From positions 339,829 to 403,828 of the forward strand of contig NZ_JBDLLG010000001.1 in the NCBI RefSeq assembly GCF_039822625.1: a stretch of 64,000 nucleotides of DNA, written 5' to 3'. The translations under genes were made by a program, and so were the position numbers. The notes beneath the pieces are model-generated. The model ran no database searches, was not told the DNA's origin, and worked only from the letters and a program-made list of their open reading frames with translations. Source of the stretch: Marinimicrobium locisalis. GTDB taxonomy: Bacteria; Pseudomonadota; Gammaproteobacteria; Pseudomonadales; Cellvibrionaceae. Shown here one piece after another: positions 1 through 8,443 of this stretch. Position 1 is the first letter of the stretch. Each line of letters opens with the position of its first letter.

Positions 1-493
1 GGCGAACCCGTCCGGTCGGGTGGCGGTGCTTGAGCTGATGATTTTGCCAGGCGAGTAATAGCGCCTGGAGCGTGGCGATGGTCAGTAGGCTATAAGCCAG
101 GATGGAAAGCAGGACGTGGCTGGCCAGGGGATAATCCAGCAAGAGAGGTTGGCTTGCGGTCCTGGCCACCATGGAGACCACCACTCCGAGCGCGGAGAGC
201 GGCAGCAGGAGAATAAACAAGTTATGAAGGGGCTTGCCCAGGCTGCTCACCAGCACGAGGGCATTGATTACCCAAATAAGCAACGATGAGACCCGGAAAA
301 ATCCCAGCTCAAGGCCTCCGCCAAGGTGTATAAGCTGCTGGAGCCCGAGACCGTGCACGACCAGCCCGGCAGCGACGGCAAAGAAGAGGCGCGGCCGGTC
401 CGGTTCCTCCTCCTGGCGTAGCTTCCAGAGCAGATAGAGACCCGCCAGAAGATAGATGGCGGCTGCCAGGCTGTTTAGCAGCAGTGAGGCCAT
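1..493 (-). CDS. CcsA-like cytochrome c assembly family membrane protein (3' end cut by window edge)
   Basis: Reading the minus strand from an ATG at 493 gives about 164 residues that run off the left edge. The protein begins MASLLLNSLAAAIYLLAGLY and has several hydrophobic membrane segments. The last visible one (SHVLLSILAYSLLTIATLQA) resembles the start of the CcsA/YpjD heme-handling core. A CcsA-like membrane gene lying divergent to ffh is common in pseudomonads and relatives, and that is the arrangement here. The tryptophan-rich heme motif would lie beyond the window, so function rests on context and hydrophobic pattern. Confidence 0.75.
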   Translation of the reverse strand, partial: MASLLLNSLAAAIYLLAGLYLLWKLRQEEEPDRPRLFFAVAAGLVVHGLGLQQLIHLGGGLELGFFRVSSLLIWVINALVLVSSLGKPLHNLFILLLPLSALGVVVSMVARTASQPLLLDYPLASHVLLSILAYSLLTIATLQALLLAWQNHQLKHRHPTGRVR

Positions 494-647
494 AATGTCA
501 GGAAGTCCTTGCAGATTTACGTAGTTGGCTTAGAAGGCGCAGTGTGTCACAAGGCGCCCCCAAAGAGAAGCGGGAAGGCTTCTCATTCGCTTGGGCTGGA
601 AGGCGGATTCGAGCCTCCCGGGTGGACCCGGGCCCCACCTTTGGGAG

Positions 648-653
648 TATAAT
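648..653 (+). promoter_or_regulatory. Candidate -10 box for ffh
   Basis: A perfect TATAAT lies 35 bases before the ffh ATG in the 194-bp divergent intergenic region. No good -35 hexamer is visible at 16-18 bases, so this is a weak prediction. Confidence 0.4.
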
Positions 654-687
654 CGCGCTTTACACTGATCCGCTGTTGAGAGTAACC

Positions 688-2109
688 ATGTTCGATACCT
701 TAAGTGATCGTTTATCCGATTCGCTACGCCGGGTGACCGGTAAAGCGCGACTGACCGAGGACAACATCAAAGACACGCTGCGCGAGGTGCGCAAAGCGCT
801 GCTGGAGGCAGACGTCGCTTTGCCCGTGGTAAAAGCTTTTGTTGCCCAAGTCCGCAGTAAGGCGCTGGGTCAGCAGATCAGCAAGGCACTGAACCCCGGT
901 GAGCAATTCCTGAAGATAGTGCAGGACGAACTGGTGGATGTCATGGGCGCCGCCAACGAAAAGCTCGACCTGGCAGTCAAGCCTCCCGCGGTTATCCTGA
1001 TGGCCGGCCTGCAAGGGGCGGGTAAAACCACCTCCGTTGCCAAGCTGGCCCGCTACCTGAGAGAGCGCGAGAAGAAAAAGGTGCTGGTGGTCAGCGCTGA
1101 CGTCTACCGCCCGGCGGCCATCAAACAGCTCGAGACCCTCGCCGAAGAGGTCGGAGTCGACTTCTTCCCCTCTACCGCGGAGCAGAAGCCGGTGGATATT
1201 GCCGAGGCGGCTATCGCTCAGGGGCGTAAGCAGTTTGCCGATGTGGTGATTGTCGATACCGCGGGCCGGCTCCATATTGATGAAACCCTGATGGAGGAGA
1301 TCCAGTCCCTGCACAAAGCGGTGGACCCGGCGGAAACCCTGTTCGTCATTGATGCCATGATCGGCCAGGATGCGGTGAATACCGCCAAGGCCTTCAACGA
1401 CGCTCTCCCGCTGACGGGGGTAGTGCTTACCAAAGCTGACGGCGATGCCCGTGGTGGTGCCGCGCTGTCCGTGCGCCATGTGACCGGCAAGCCGATTAAG
1501 TTTCTGGGTACCGGCGAGAAGGTCGACGCCCTTGAGCCTTTCCACCCGGATCGAATTGCCTCGCGGATTCTCGGCATGGGCGACCTGATGTCGCTTATCG
1601 AGCAGGCCGAGCAGAAGATCGACAGAGCCAAAGCCGACAAGCTGGTGAAGAAGGTCAATAAGGGTCAGCGTTTTGACCTGGAGGACCTCAAGGATCAGCT
1701 TCAGCAGATGCAAAGCATGGGTGGCTTGGGCGCAATGATGGAAAAGCTGCCGGGCATGGGCAACATGGCCCAGATGGCGCAGCAGGGCAACATGACCAAG
1801 CAGTTCAAAGTGATGGAGACCATTATCGACTCCATGACGCCGTTTGAACGCCGTCACCCGGATTCGCTCAACGGCTCGCGCAAGCGCCGCATCACTCAGG
1901 GTTCCGGTACCCAAATTCAGGACCTGAACCGCCTGCTAAAGCAATACAAACAGATGTCTAAAATGATGAAAAAAATGAAAGGCGGCGGCATGAACAAGAT
2001 GATGCGTGGCATGGGCGGCATGATGGGCGGCAGCGGTGGCATGCCCGGAGGTGGCGGTATGCCCGGCGGCGGTGGCGGTGGTCAATTGCCCCCCGGCTTT
2101 CGTCGCTAA
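688..2109 (+). CDS. ffh: Signal recognition particle protein Ffh (SRP54)
   Basis: GTPase subunit of the signal recognition particle; with 4.5S RNA it delivers nascent inner-membrane proteins to FtsY. The 473-residue protein has the N domain (about 1-90), the G domain with P-loop GLQGAGKTT at 107-115, DTAGR and TKADGDARGG, and an M domain ending in a very Met/Gly-rich tail. The ATG at 688 gives the canonical start (MFDTLSDRLSDSLRRVTG). The frame is open upstream to 544, but that extension has no family counterpart. In many gammaproteobacteria rpsP-rimM-trmD-rplS follows ffh; here a lipoprotein gene follows after three bases. Confidence 0.97.
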   Translation: MFDTLSDRLSDSLRRVTGKARLTEDNIKDTLREVRKALLEADVALPVVKAFVAQVRSKALGQQISKALNPGEQFLKIVQDELVDVMGAANEKLDLAVKPPAVILMAGLQGAGKTTSVAKLARYLREREKKKVLVVSADVYRPAAIKQLETLAEEVGVDFFPSTAEQKPVDIAEAAIAQGRKQFADVVIVDTAGRLHIDETLMEEIQSLHKAVDPAETLFVIDAMIGQDAVNTAKAFNDALPLTGVVLTKADGDARGGAALSVRHVTGKPIKFLGTGEKVDALEPFHPDRIASRILGMGDLMSLIEQAEQKIDRAKADKLVKKVNKGQRFDLEDLKDQLQQMQSMGGLGAMMEKLPGMGNMAQMAQQGNMTKQFKVMETIIDSMTPFERRHPDSLNGSRKRRITQGSGTQIQDLNRLLKQYKQMSKMMKKMKGGGMNKMMRGMGGMMGGSGGMPGGGGMPGGGGGGQLPPGFRR

Positions 2110-2112
2110 GGC

Positions 2113-2568
2113 GTGCCGGTGCAAGTTCAATGGCAGTATTGGACGGGGGTCTTAGCGGCGACCCTCTTGGCCTTGCTGGCGGGCTGTCAGTCTGCCCCTG
2201 AACGGGAGAAGGAAAGCTTCCCCACGGCGGAGTCCCTTCAGGGGCACTGGCAGTTGACGGCGCTTCAGGGGGCGGAGGTTGCCGAGGGTAGTCGTGCGTT
2301 CATTGAGTTCTCAGAGCCGCCGCGCCTGACGGGCAACGGTGGCTGCAACCGGTTTTTTGGCGTTTATCGCTACCAGAAGCAGGCGCTGATTATCGAGTCG
2401 GCATTGGGCAGTACCAAGATGGCCTGCGCCCCTGAAGTAATGGTCCAAGAGCAACGGTTGTTTCAGCTGCTGCCCAAGGCGGTAACGGTACACAAACTCA
2501 CCGAAAACCAACTGACATTTTATGCCTCTGACGGCGAAGAGCTGCTCCGCGTGGAGCGGATGCGGTAG
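2113..2568 (+). CDS. META-domain (HslJ-like) lipoprotein
   Basis: A 151-residue protein from a GTG start with a lipoprotein signal: hydrophobic LAATLLALLAGC with the lipobox cysteine near residue 25. The mature part matches the META/HslJ pattern: LQGHWQLTALQG, then LTGNGGCNRFFGVY, then a conserved TKMACAP segment. The domain is associated with heat-shock or stress proteins of the envelope; its biochemical role is unknown. It begins 3 bases after the ffh stop and probably shares its transcript. A second in-frame GTG at 2119 is an equally possible start. Confidence 0.85.
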   Translation: MPVQVQWQYWTGVLAATLLALLAGCQSAPEREKESFPTAESLQGHWQLTALQGAEVAEGSRAFIEFSEPPRLTGNGGCNRFFGVYRYQKQALIIESALGSTKMACAPEVMVQEQRLFQLLPKAVTVHKLTENQLTFYASDGEELLRVERMR

Positions 2569-2576
2569 GCGGCGGC

Positions 2577-3092
2577 GTGATTCCGTTTTTTGATACGTCC
2601 TACACCATTCGTCGCCCGCGCGAAGCCGTCTTTGAGCTCTTCTCTGACTTCTCTCGCTATCTTACCCAGTTGCCGGAGTTTCACGGCGCACGCTTGAGCG
2701 CCGAGCCCGGGCTTAACGGCGAAGGTAAAGTGTGGTGGGTGGATGTACCGGGAGAAGAGTACGGCTATCGAACGCGGGTGGAGGTGATCGAGTGCCATGC
2801 CCCGGAGCGCTTTGTCTATGAGTACCAATACACCACGCGCGTGAACCCCGACCCCCTACCAGCAGGTGAGGGCCCCATGCCTTGGCATCGGGCCCGAGTG
2901 GTTTTGACCTTTGACGAGCTGGAGCAAGGCACGCAGGTTCGAGCCCGAATGCATGTTTTTGGGGTCACCGGTTTTTTTCAGCGCTGGAAGGTCTCCACGT
3001 TAAAAACCGCTTGCGCCAGAACGCAGCACAATGCCAATGCCAATATGGTTCGTATCGCCGAAAATTTAATTCCTTCCGACACTGAACGGTAA
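2577..3092 (+). CDS. SRPBCC (START-like) family protein
   Basis: 171 residues from a GTG start. The opening (FDTSYTIRRPREAVFELFSD) and later W-rich strands fit the polyketide cyclase/dehydrase-type SRPBCC fold, a helix-grip pocket for small hydrophobic ligands. There are no catalytic signatures, signal peptide or membrane segments. It starts 8 bases after the META lipoprotein gene, so ffh, the lipoprotein and this gene look co-transcribed. The ligand is unknown. Confidence 0.7.
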   Translation: MIPFFDTSYTIRRPREAVFELFSDFSRYLTQLPEFHGARLSAEPGLNGEGKVWWVDVPGEEYGYRTRVEVIECHAPERFVYEYQYTTRVNPDPLPAGEGPMPWHRARVVLTFDELEQGTQVRARMHVFGVTGFFQRWKVSTLKTACARTQHNANANMVRIAENLIPSDTER

Positions 3093-3095
3093 ACC

Positions 3096-3398
3096 TTAGG
3101 GGGAGTCGCAAGTCCCGGGCGTGTAACCCACGACTTCGGTTTTGCTACAAGCGCTACAGGCGTTGCCGAACGTTCGATAGGGGGTGGCATTCTGCCCTGG
3201 TGAAGGTTCGTTTTCGAGTTGGACTCCCTCGGGGGCGAAACCGCATACCGGATCATACTGTTGTGTGCAAACCTCCGGCCGTTTCTCTGGGCACTTCACT
3301 AGATTGGCCGGCGGTTGCGCGGTCTGTTTCTCGGCGGGTTGGCATCCCCATAAAAATGCGACACTCAAGAGCGCGAGTAACGGAACTCTCCGGCGCAT
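3096..3398 (-). CDS. Kazal-type protease-inhibitor-like lipoprotein
   Basis: About 100 residues from an ATG at 3398. The N terminus is a lipoprotein signal (MRRRVPLLALLSVAFLWGC). The mature region has Kazal-like cysteine spacing: CPEKRPEVC, then YDPVCG, then YRTFGNACSAC, ending GYTPGTC. Kazal domains inhibit serine proteases; bacterial versions are periplasmic or surface-anchored. The frame is open further upstream to 3482, but that would bury the signal peptide. The gene converges with the SRPBCC gene (3 bp apart) and is divergent from the malic enzyme gene. Confidence 0.75.
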   Translation of the reverse strand: MRRRVPLLALLSVAFLWGCQPAEKQTAQPPANLVKCPEKRPEVCTQQYDPVCGFAPEGVQLENEPSPGQNATPYRTFGNACSACSKTEVVGYTPGTCDSP

Positions 3399-3499
3399 GA
3401 CCCCTCTCTTCACTAAAAGAACCTGAAAGAGACGGGCCTTCTTTCGGCGGGGGGCTGTGTTAACATTCATAAAATTGATCATAAGTATCGGGTATCACG

Positions 3500-5194
3500 G
3501 TGAAAAAACGTCCAATTTATATTCCCTTTGCGGGCCCGGCGCTTTTGGAGGCGCCGTTGTTGAATAAGGGTAGCGCATTCAGTACGCAGGAACGTCAGCA
3601 GTTTAATCTGGAAGGTCTGCTGCCGTACAGTATCGAAACCATTGAAGAGCAAGAAGCTCGTGCCTATGAGCAATTGTGCTCCTTTCATAGCGATATCGAT
3701 AAACACATCTATCTGCGCAATATTCAGGACACCAACGAGACTCTGTATTACCGTTTGATCGTGGACCACCTGGAAGAGGTAATGCCCCTCATTTATACCC
3801 CCACCGTGGGCCAGGCCTGTCAGCAGTTTTCTAAAATTTATCGACGCAAGCGTGGCTTGTTCATTACCTACCCGGATCGCGAACGCATTGATGACATGCT
3901 GCAAAACGCGACCAAGCAAAAAGTCAAGGTGATCGTGGTCACCGACGGCGAACGTATCCTTGGATTAGGTGACCAAGGGATAGGCGGGATGGGAATCCCC
4001 ATCGGGAAGCTGGCACTTTACACCGCCTGCGGCGGCATCAGTCCAGCCTATACGCTCCCGGTGGTCCTGGATGTGGGCTGTAATAATCAGAGCCTGATTA
4101 ACGACCCAATGTATATGGGGTGGCGCCACGAGCGTATTACTGGCGAGGCTTATTACGACTTTGTAGAGGCATTTATCCAGGCGGTACAGGTGCGCTGGCC
4201 GGAGGCATTGATTCAGTTCGAAGATTTTGCCCAGGGCAATGCGACCCCGCTGTTGGAGCAATATAAAGACCGAGTCTGTTGCTTTAACGATGATATTCAG
4301 GGGACGGCGTCGGTGACCGTGGGAACGCTATTGGCCGCCTGCAAGGCCAAGGGTGAGGCACTCAAGGACCAGACGTTTGTGTTTGCCGGCGCGGGCTCGG
4401 CCGGTTGCGGCATCGCCGAGCAAATCATCGTGCTAATGTGTCAAGAGGGGTTGACTGAGCCACAGGCACGGCGCCGTATCTTTATGCTCAACCGCTCGGG
4501 GTTATTGCGAGAAGGGTCGCAAGGGATACGAAGTTTTCAAAAGCCGCTTTGCGTGCCGGACAAAACCCTGGCGGACTGGACCCTTGAAAACAGTAAGACG
4601 CCCGAGCAGGTGAGCTTGCTTGATGTGGTTATCAATGCGAAACCAACGGTGCTCGTGGGGGTCTCCGGTCAACCGGGCCTCTTTACCAAAGCCGTGATCG
4701 AGTCAATGCAGGCCAACTGTGAGCGGCCTGTGGTTCTGCCGCTGTCCAACCCCACTTCACAGGTGGAGGCGCAGCCAGTGGATATTTTGCGCTGGACCTC
4801 GGGCAAGGCGATCGTGGCCACGGGTAGTCCTTTTAAGCCGGTGGATATGGCGGGGCAGCGGCACGAAATTGCGCAGTGCAACAACAGTTATATCTTCCCT
4901 GGTGTCGGGTTGGGTGTGGTGGCATCAAACGCGACCAGAATCACGGACAAAATGATGGTCGCCGCCAGTCGCGCGCTCTCCGAGTGCTCGCCCATGGTCC
5001 AGACCGGTGTCGGCGCGCTCCTGCCGCCGCTGGGGGAGATTCGCTCAGTCAGCCGTCTCATCGCCCTGGCGGTCTTTAAGCAGGCTGTTGAAGACGAGGT
5101 GGCGATGTCGGTGTCAGAAGACATTATGAAACAGAAAATCGAACGCAACTTTTGGGAGCCAACGTATCGAGATTATCGCAGAACCTCCTTTTAA
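3500..5194 (+). CDS. maeA: NAD-dependent malic enzyme
   Basis: Oxidative decarboxylation of malate to pyruvate with NAD+, cytosolic. The 564-residue length matches the large E. coli SfcA/MaeA class. Signatures include YTPTVGQACQQFSKIYR near residue 95, VVTDGERILGLGDQG with the metal/substrate region near 150-160, FNDDIQGTASVT, and the NAD-binding FAGAGSAGCGIAEQ. The C-terminal PLSNPTS segment is also present. The start is GTG at 3500 (MKKRPIYIPFAGPALLEAPL). It stands alone in a divergent position from the Kazal gene. Confidence 0.95.
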   Translation: MKKRPIYIPFAGPALLEAPLLNKGSAFSTQERQQFNLEGLLPYSIETIEEQEARAYEQLCSFHSDIDKHIYLRNIQDTNETLYYRLIVDHLEEVMPLIYTPTVGQACQQFSKIYRRKRGLFITYPDRERIDDMLQNATKQKVKVIVVTDGERILGLGDQGIGGMGIPIGKLALYTACGGISPAYTLPVVLDVGCNNQSLINDPMYMGWRHERITGEAYYDFVEAFIQAVQVRWPEALIQFEDFAQGNATPLLEQYKDRVCCFNDDIQGTASVTVGTLLAACKAKGEALKDQTFVFAGAGSAGCGIAEQIIVLMCQEGLTEPQARRRIFMLNRSGLLREGSQGIRSFQKPLCVPDKTLADWTLENSKTPEQVSLLDVVINAKPTVLVGVSGQPGLFTKAVIESMQANCERPVVLPLSNPTSQVEAQPVDILRWTSGKAIVATGSPFKPVDMAGQRHEIAQCNNSYIFPGVGLGVVASNATRITDKMMVAASRALSECSPMVQTGVGALLPPLGEIRSVSRLIALAVFKQAVEDEVAMSVSEDIMKQKIERNFWEPTYRDYRRTSF

Positions 5195-5246
5195 GCTGTT
5201 AAACTATCTGTAAAATTAACCGACGACCCTAAGTGAGGCAACTTCA

Positions 5247-5606
5247 ATGGATTACGAGAGTGCAAAAGCCAGCATTTTGGCGAAACCCGAAGCGGTAGAA
5301 CTGCACCCGGCGGGACCCGACGTCACTTCTTTCAAAGTGTGTCACAAACTTTTCGCGACCCTCGCCGAGGGCGAGGACGGTGTGCCCTATATCAACCTGA
5401 AGTGCGATCCTAACCGCGCTCAGGAGTTGCGCGACACCTACTCCGCGATTCAGCCGGGCCATCGAATGAACAAAGTTCACTGGAACACCATCATTCTCGA
5501 TGGCAGCGTTCCCGATGACCTTATTCTGGAATTGATCGACCACTCTTTCGAGCGAGTGGTGGACAATCTTCCCACCCCGGACCAGGAGCGGCTTCTCAAG
5601 GGTTGA
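5247..5606 (+). CDS. MmcQ/YjbR family protein
   Basis: 119 residues with the YjbR double-wing fold pattern: an early DYESAKASILAKPEAVELHP, then FKVCHKLFATLAEGEDG, INLKCDPNRAQELRD and the hallmark MNKVHWNTIILDG. A GAGG ribosome-binding site lies about ten bases upstream. The family is described as DNA-binding-like, but its function is unresolved. It lies between malic enzyme and the XRE-cupin regulator on the same strand. Confidence 0.85.
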   Translation: MDYESAKASILAKPEAVELHPAGPDVTSFKVCHKLFATLAEGEDGVPYINLKCDPNRAQELRDTYSAIQPGHRMNKVHWNTIILDGSVPDDLILELIDHSFERVVDNLPTPDQERLLKG

Positions 5607-5639
5607 TGCCCTTGAGGTGGGCGGCATCTCCATGATTCA

Positions 5640-6233
5640 GTGGGTATTCCTGTGACTCGAGCGTCGAGCCGGAGCGAGCGGGACCCCGAAGCGGTCGAGC
5701 TGGGCGCGCGCTTGCGCCAGGTTCGTGAGCTCAACGGCTTGTCGCAACGTGAGCTTGCGCGCCGGGCGGGTGTCACCAATAGCAACATCTCTTTGATCGA
5801 GCAGGGTCAGATCAGTCCCGCCGTCGGGTCTCTGGCCCGGTTGCTTGATGCTATCCCGATCTCCCTGGCACAGTTCTTTGCCCTCGATCCCAAGGCTCCC
5901 GAAGGGGGCATTGTCCGAGCCGGTTCCGCCGCTCGAACCGAGTGCCCGGATATAGGACTGACCATTGAATCCCTACCCGTCCCCGGGGGGCGTTCGCGGC
6001 TGCTTGAGCGATGCCATTTCGCGCCGGGGGCCGACACGGGCTCGGCTCCCAAGCGACTCCCCGCGGCCCGAGCCGGGTGGGTGATCTCGGGGAGCCTGGA
6101 ATTGACCCTCGGCGTTCGCTGCTACACTCTGGACGAAGGCGACGGCTTCCACCTGCCCAAGGGGCAGCTGTTCCGCGCCCGAAACACCTCGTCAAAAGCG
6201 ACAATCGTTATGATTACCAACGATCAACCGTGA
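5640..6233 (+). CDS. XRE-family transcriptional regulator with C-terminal cupin domain
   Basis: 197 residues. An HTH_3 domain occupies about residues 18-75 (LRQVRELNGLSQRELARRAG then TNSNISLIEQGQISPAVGSL), followed by a cupin_2-type beta-barrel with PKGQLFRARNTS near the end. This is the PuuR/SutR-like architecture, in which the cupin senses a small metabolite. The start is GTG at 5640 or the in-frame GTG at 5652; neither has a strong ribosome-binding site. It lies 44 bp upstream of fadB in the same direction, so it may act on fadBA or on itself; no operator could be assigned. Confidence 0.85.
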   Translation: MGIPVTRASSRSERDPEAVELGARLRQVRELNGLSQRELARRAGVTNSNISLIEQGQISPAVGSLARLLDAIPISLAQFFALDPKAPEGGIVRAGSAARTECPDIGLTIESLPVPGGRSRLLERCHFAPGADTGSAPKRLPAARAGWVISGSLELTLGVRCYTLDEGDGFHLPKGQLFRARNTSSKATIVMITNDQP

Positions 6234-6277
6234 CGGCGGGGTTTGGACCAACGCTTCGATTCAACAAGAGATTGTGT

Positions 6278-8443
6278 ATGTATCAGGGAAAAACATTGAA
6301 GCTGACCGGACTCGACGATGGCGTGGTCGAACTCACGTTCGACCTGGAAGGCGAGTCCGTCAACAAGTTTAGCCGGCAAACGGTAATCGAGCTCGAACAG
6401 GCGCTCGACCAACTTGCCTCAGACGACGCCGTAACCGGGCTGATCCTCACCAGCGCCAAACCGGCGTTGATGGTCGGCGCGGATATCACCGAATTTCAGA
6501 GTTTCTTCGCCGCCGGAGAGCAGGCGGTGCGGGACTATCTCGCTCAAAATAACCGGAACTTCTGTCGCCTTGAGGACCTGCCTTTTCCGGTGGTCATCGC
6601 CATCTCGGGCTATGCCCTCGGTGGCGGCATGGAGCTGTGCTTGGCGTGCGATTATCGAATCGCTACCGATGATGCCAAAATCGGCTTGCCCGAAACCACC
6701 CTCGGCATCATCCCCGGATGGGGCGGTACCGTTCGCCTGCCTCGGCTGGTAGGGGTTGATACCGCCGCAGAGTGGATTGCCAGCGGGCGGCAGTGGGACG
6801 CCAAGGCGGCGCTGAAAGCCGGGGCGGTCGATGCCATCGTGGTGGCCGACCAGCTTCGGGCCGCCGCTCTGCACACCGTGGCCGAATGTCTCGCCGGTCG
6901 GTTCGATTATCAGGCGCGCCGCCAGCAGAAAACCGCTCCACTGCGGCACAACCACGTGGAAGCAACCATGTCGTTTGAGACGGCCAAAAACGTGGTGGCC
7001 GCCCAGGCGGGTCGACATTACCCCGCGCCCGTCGCGGCGATTGATGTGATGAGGGAAGCCGCCGGCGAATCCCGGGATAAGGCGCTTGAGATTGAAGCGC
7101 GGACCTTTGCGCAGTTGGCTACCACGCCGGTAGCCCAGGCATTGGTGGGAATTTTCATCAACGACCAATTGCTGGGAAAGAAAGCAAAAGCCTGGCAGAA
7201 GCTCGACGACCAAGGGGTTAAACGGGCGGCTGTTCTGGGCGCCGGTATCATGGGGGGTGGGATTGCCTACCAATCGGCCTATAAAGGCGTGCCCATCAAA
7301 ATGAAGGACATCGCCCAGAAAGGCCTGGATCAGGGCCTGGGCGAAGCGAACCGGCTGCTGTGCAAGCGCGTAGACAAGGGCAAAATGACCGCTAGGGCGA
7401 TGGGCGAGGCGCTCAACCGTATCGAGCCGACCCTCGGTTACGACGGCTTTGACCAAGTCGACATGGTGGTGGAAGCGGTGGTGGAAAATGCCAAAGTTAA
7501 ACGCTCGGTGCTGGCTGAAACCGAAGACAAGGTCACCGAGCATACGGTGCTCGCCTCCAATACCTCCACCATTTCCATAACGTCCCTGGCCGAAGCCCTT
7601 AAACGGCCAGAAAATTTCTGTGGCATGCACTTTTTCAATCCCGTCCATGCCATGCCGTTGGTGGAGGTTATCCGCGGTGAACAGACCTCGGATCACGCCA
7701 TCGCACGTACCGTCTCTTATGCGAGCGCGCTCGGCAAAAAGCCGGTGGTGGTCAACGATTGCCCCGGCTTTCTCGTCAACCGGGTGCTGTTTCCCTATTT
7801 TGCCGGCTTTGCCATGCTGGTGCGCGACGGGGTCGACTACGAACACATTGACCGGGTAATGGAGCGCTGGGGCTGGCCGATGGGGCCGGCCTATTTGTTG
7901 GACGTTGTGGGGTTGGATACCGCCGTGCATGCCGAACAAGTGATGGCCGACGCCTATCCGGGCCGGCTTGCCCGGGACTATACCTCCTGTACGGAGCTGC
8001 TGTTCGACGCCGGTCGTCTTGGCCAGAAAAGCGGCGGTGGTTTCTACGATTATGAAGATGACAAGAAGGGGCGTCCGCAGAAAAAAACCAGTCAGCAGGC
8101 GCGCGAGATCCTGGGCGAGATGGCCAATGAATCCGTGACCGATGAAGAGATCCTCGCTCGAATGATGGTTCCCATGGTCACCGAACTGGTGCGGTGCCTG
8201 GACGAAGCGGTGGTTGAAACGCCAGCGGAGGCGGATATGGCCATGGTTTATGGCACGGGGTTCCCTCCGTTTCGAGGTGGGCCGCTACGCTGGGTCGATA
8301 GTCTCGGACCGGCTGAGCTCAAAGCCATGGCGGAGCCCTGGGCTTCACTGAGCCCCCTCTATCAACTGCCCCCGAGCCTGGTAGAGCGCGCTCGGACCAA
8401 TACGTTGTTCTACACCGCTCCCGAGCAAGGAGGTGCGAAATGA
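6278..8443 (+). CDS. fadB: Fatty acid oxidation complex subunit alpha FadB (enoyl-CoA hydratase / 3-hydroxyacyl-CoA dehydrogenase)
   Basis: 721 residues from ATG 6278 (MYQGKTLKLTGLDDGVVELT). The N-terminal crotonase domain carries GYALGGGMELCLACDYRIA and GLPETTLGIIPGWGG with the two catalytic glutamates. The central NAD-binding motif is GAGIMGGGIAY; the dehydrogenase active site is GMHFFNPVHAMPLVEV with its catalytic histidine; the C-terminal HCDH domains include CPGFLVNR. Length matches E. coli FadB (729). It overlaps fadA by four bases (ATGA), implying translational coupling of the alpha2beta2 complex. Confidence 0.96.
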   Translation: MYQGKTLKLTGLDDGVVELTFDLEGESVNKFSRQTVIELEQALDQLASDDAVTGLILTSAKPALMVGADITEFQSFFAAGEQAVRDYLAQNNRNFCRLEDLPFPVVIAISGYALGGGMELCLACDYRIATDDAKIGLPETTLGIIPGWGGTVRLPRLVGVDTAAEWIASGRQWDAKAALKAGAVDAIVVADQLRAAALHTVAECLAGRFDYQARRQQKTAPLRHNHVEATMSFETAKNVVAAQAGRHYPAPVAAIDVMREAAGESRDKALEIEARTFAQLATTPVAQALVGIFINDQLLGKKAKAWQKLDDQGVKRAAVLGAGIMGGGIAYQSAYKGVPIKMKDIAQKGLDQGLGEANRLLCKRVDKGKMTARAMGEALNRIEPTLGYDGFDQVDMVVEAVVENAKVKRSVLAETEDKVTEHTVLASNTSTISITSLAEALKRPENFCGMHFFNPVHAMPLVEVIRGEQTSDHAIARTVSYASALGKKPVVVNDCPGFLVNRVLFPYFAGFAMLVRDGVDYEHIDRVMERWGWPMGPAYLLDVVGLDTAVHAEQVMADAYPGRLARDYTSCTELLFDAGRLGQKSGGGFYDYEDDKKGRPQKKTSQQAREILGEMANESVTDEEILARMMVPMVTELVRCLDEAVVETPAEADMAMVYGTGFPPFRGGPLRWVDSLGPAELKAMAEPWASLSPLYQLPPSLVERARTNTLFYTAPEQGGAK

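Noticed and set aside
724..1914. A 396-codon open frame antisense to ffh
   Set aside because: It lies entirely opposite a certain gene, is His/Leu/Gly-rich as expected for the complement of high-GC coding sequence, and has no recognisable domain.
6419..7939. A 506-codon open frame antisense to fadB
   Set aside because: Shadow of fadB: composition is the complement of a high-GC gene, and it has no ribosome-binding site or family resemblance.
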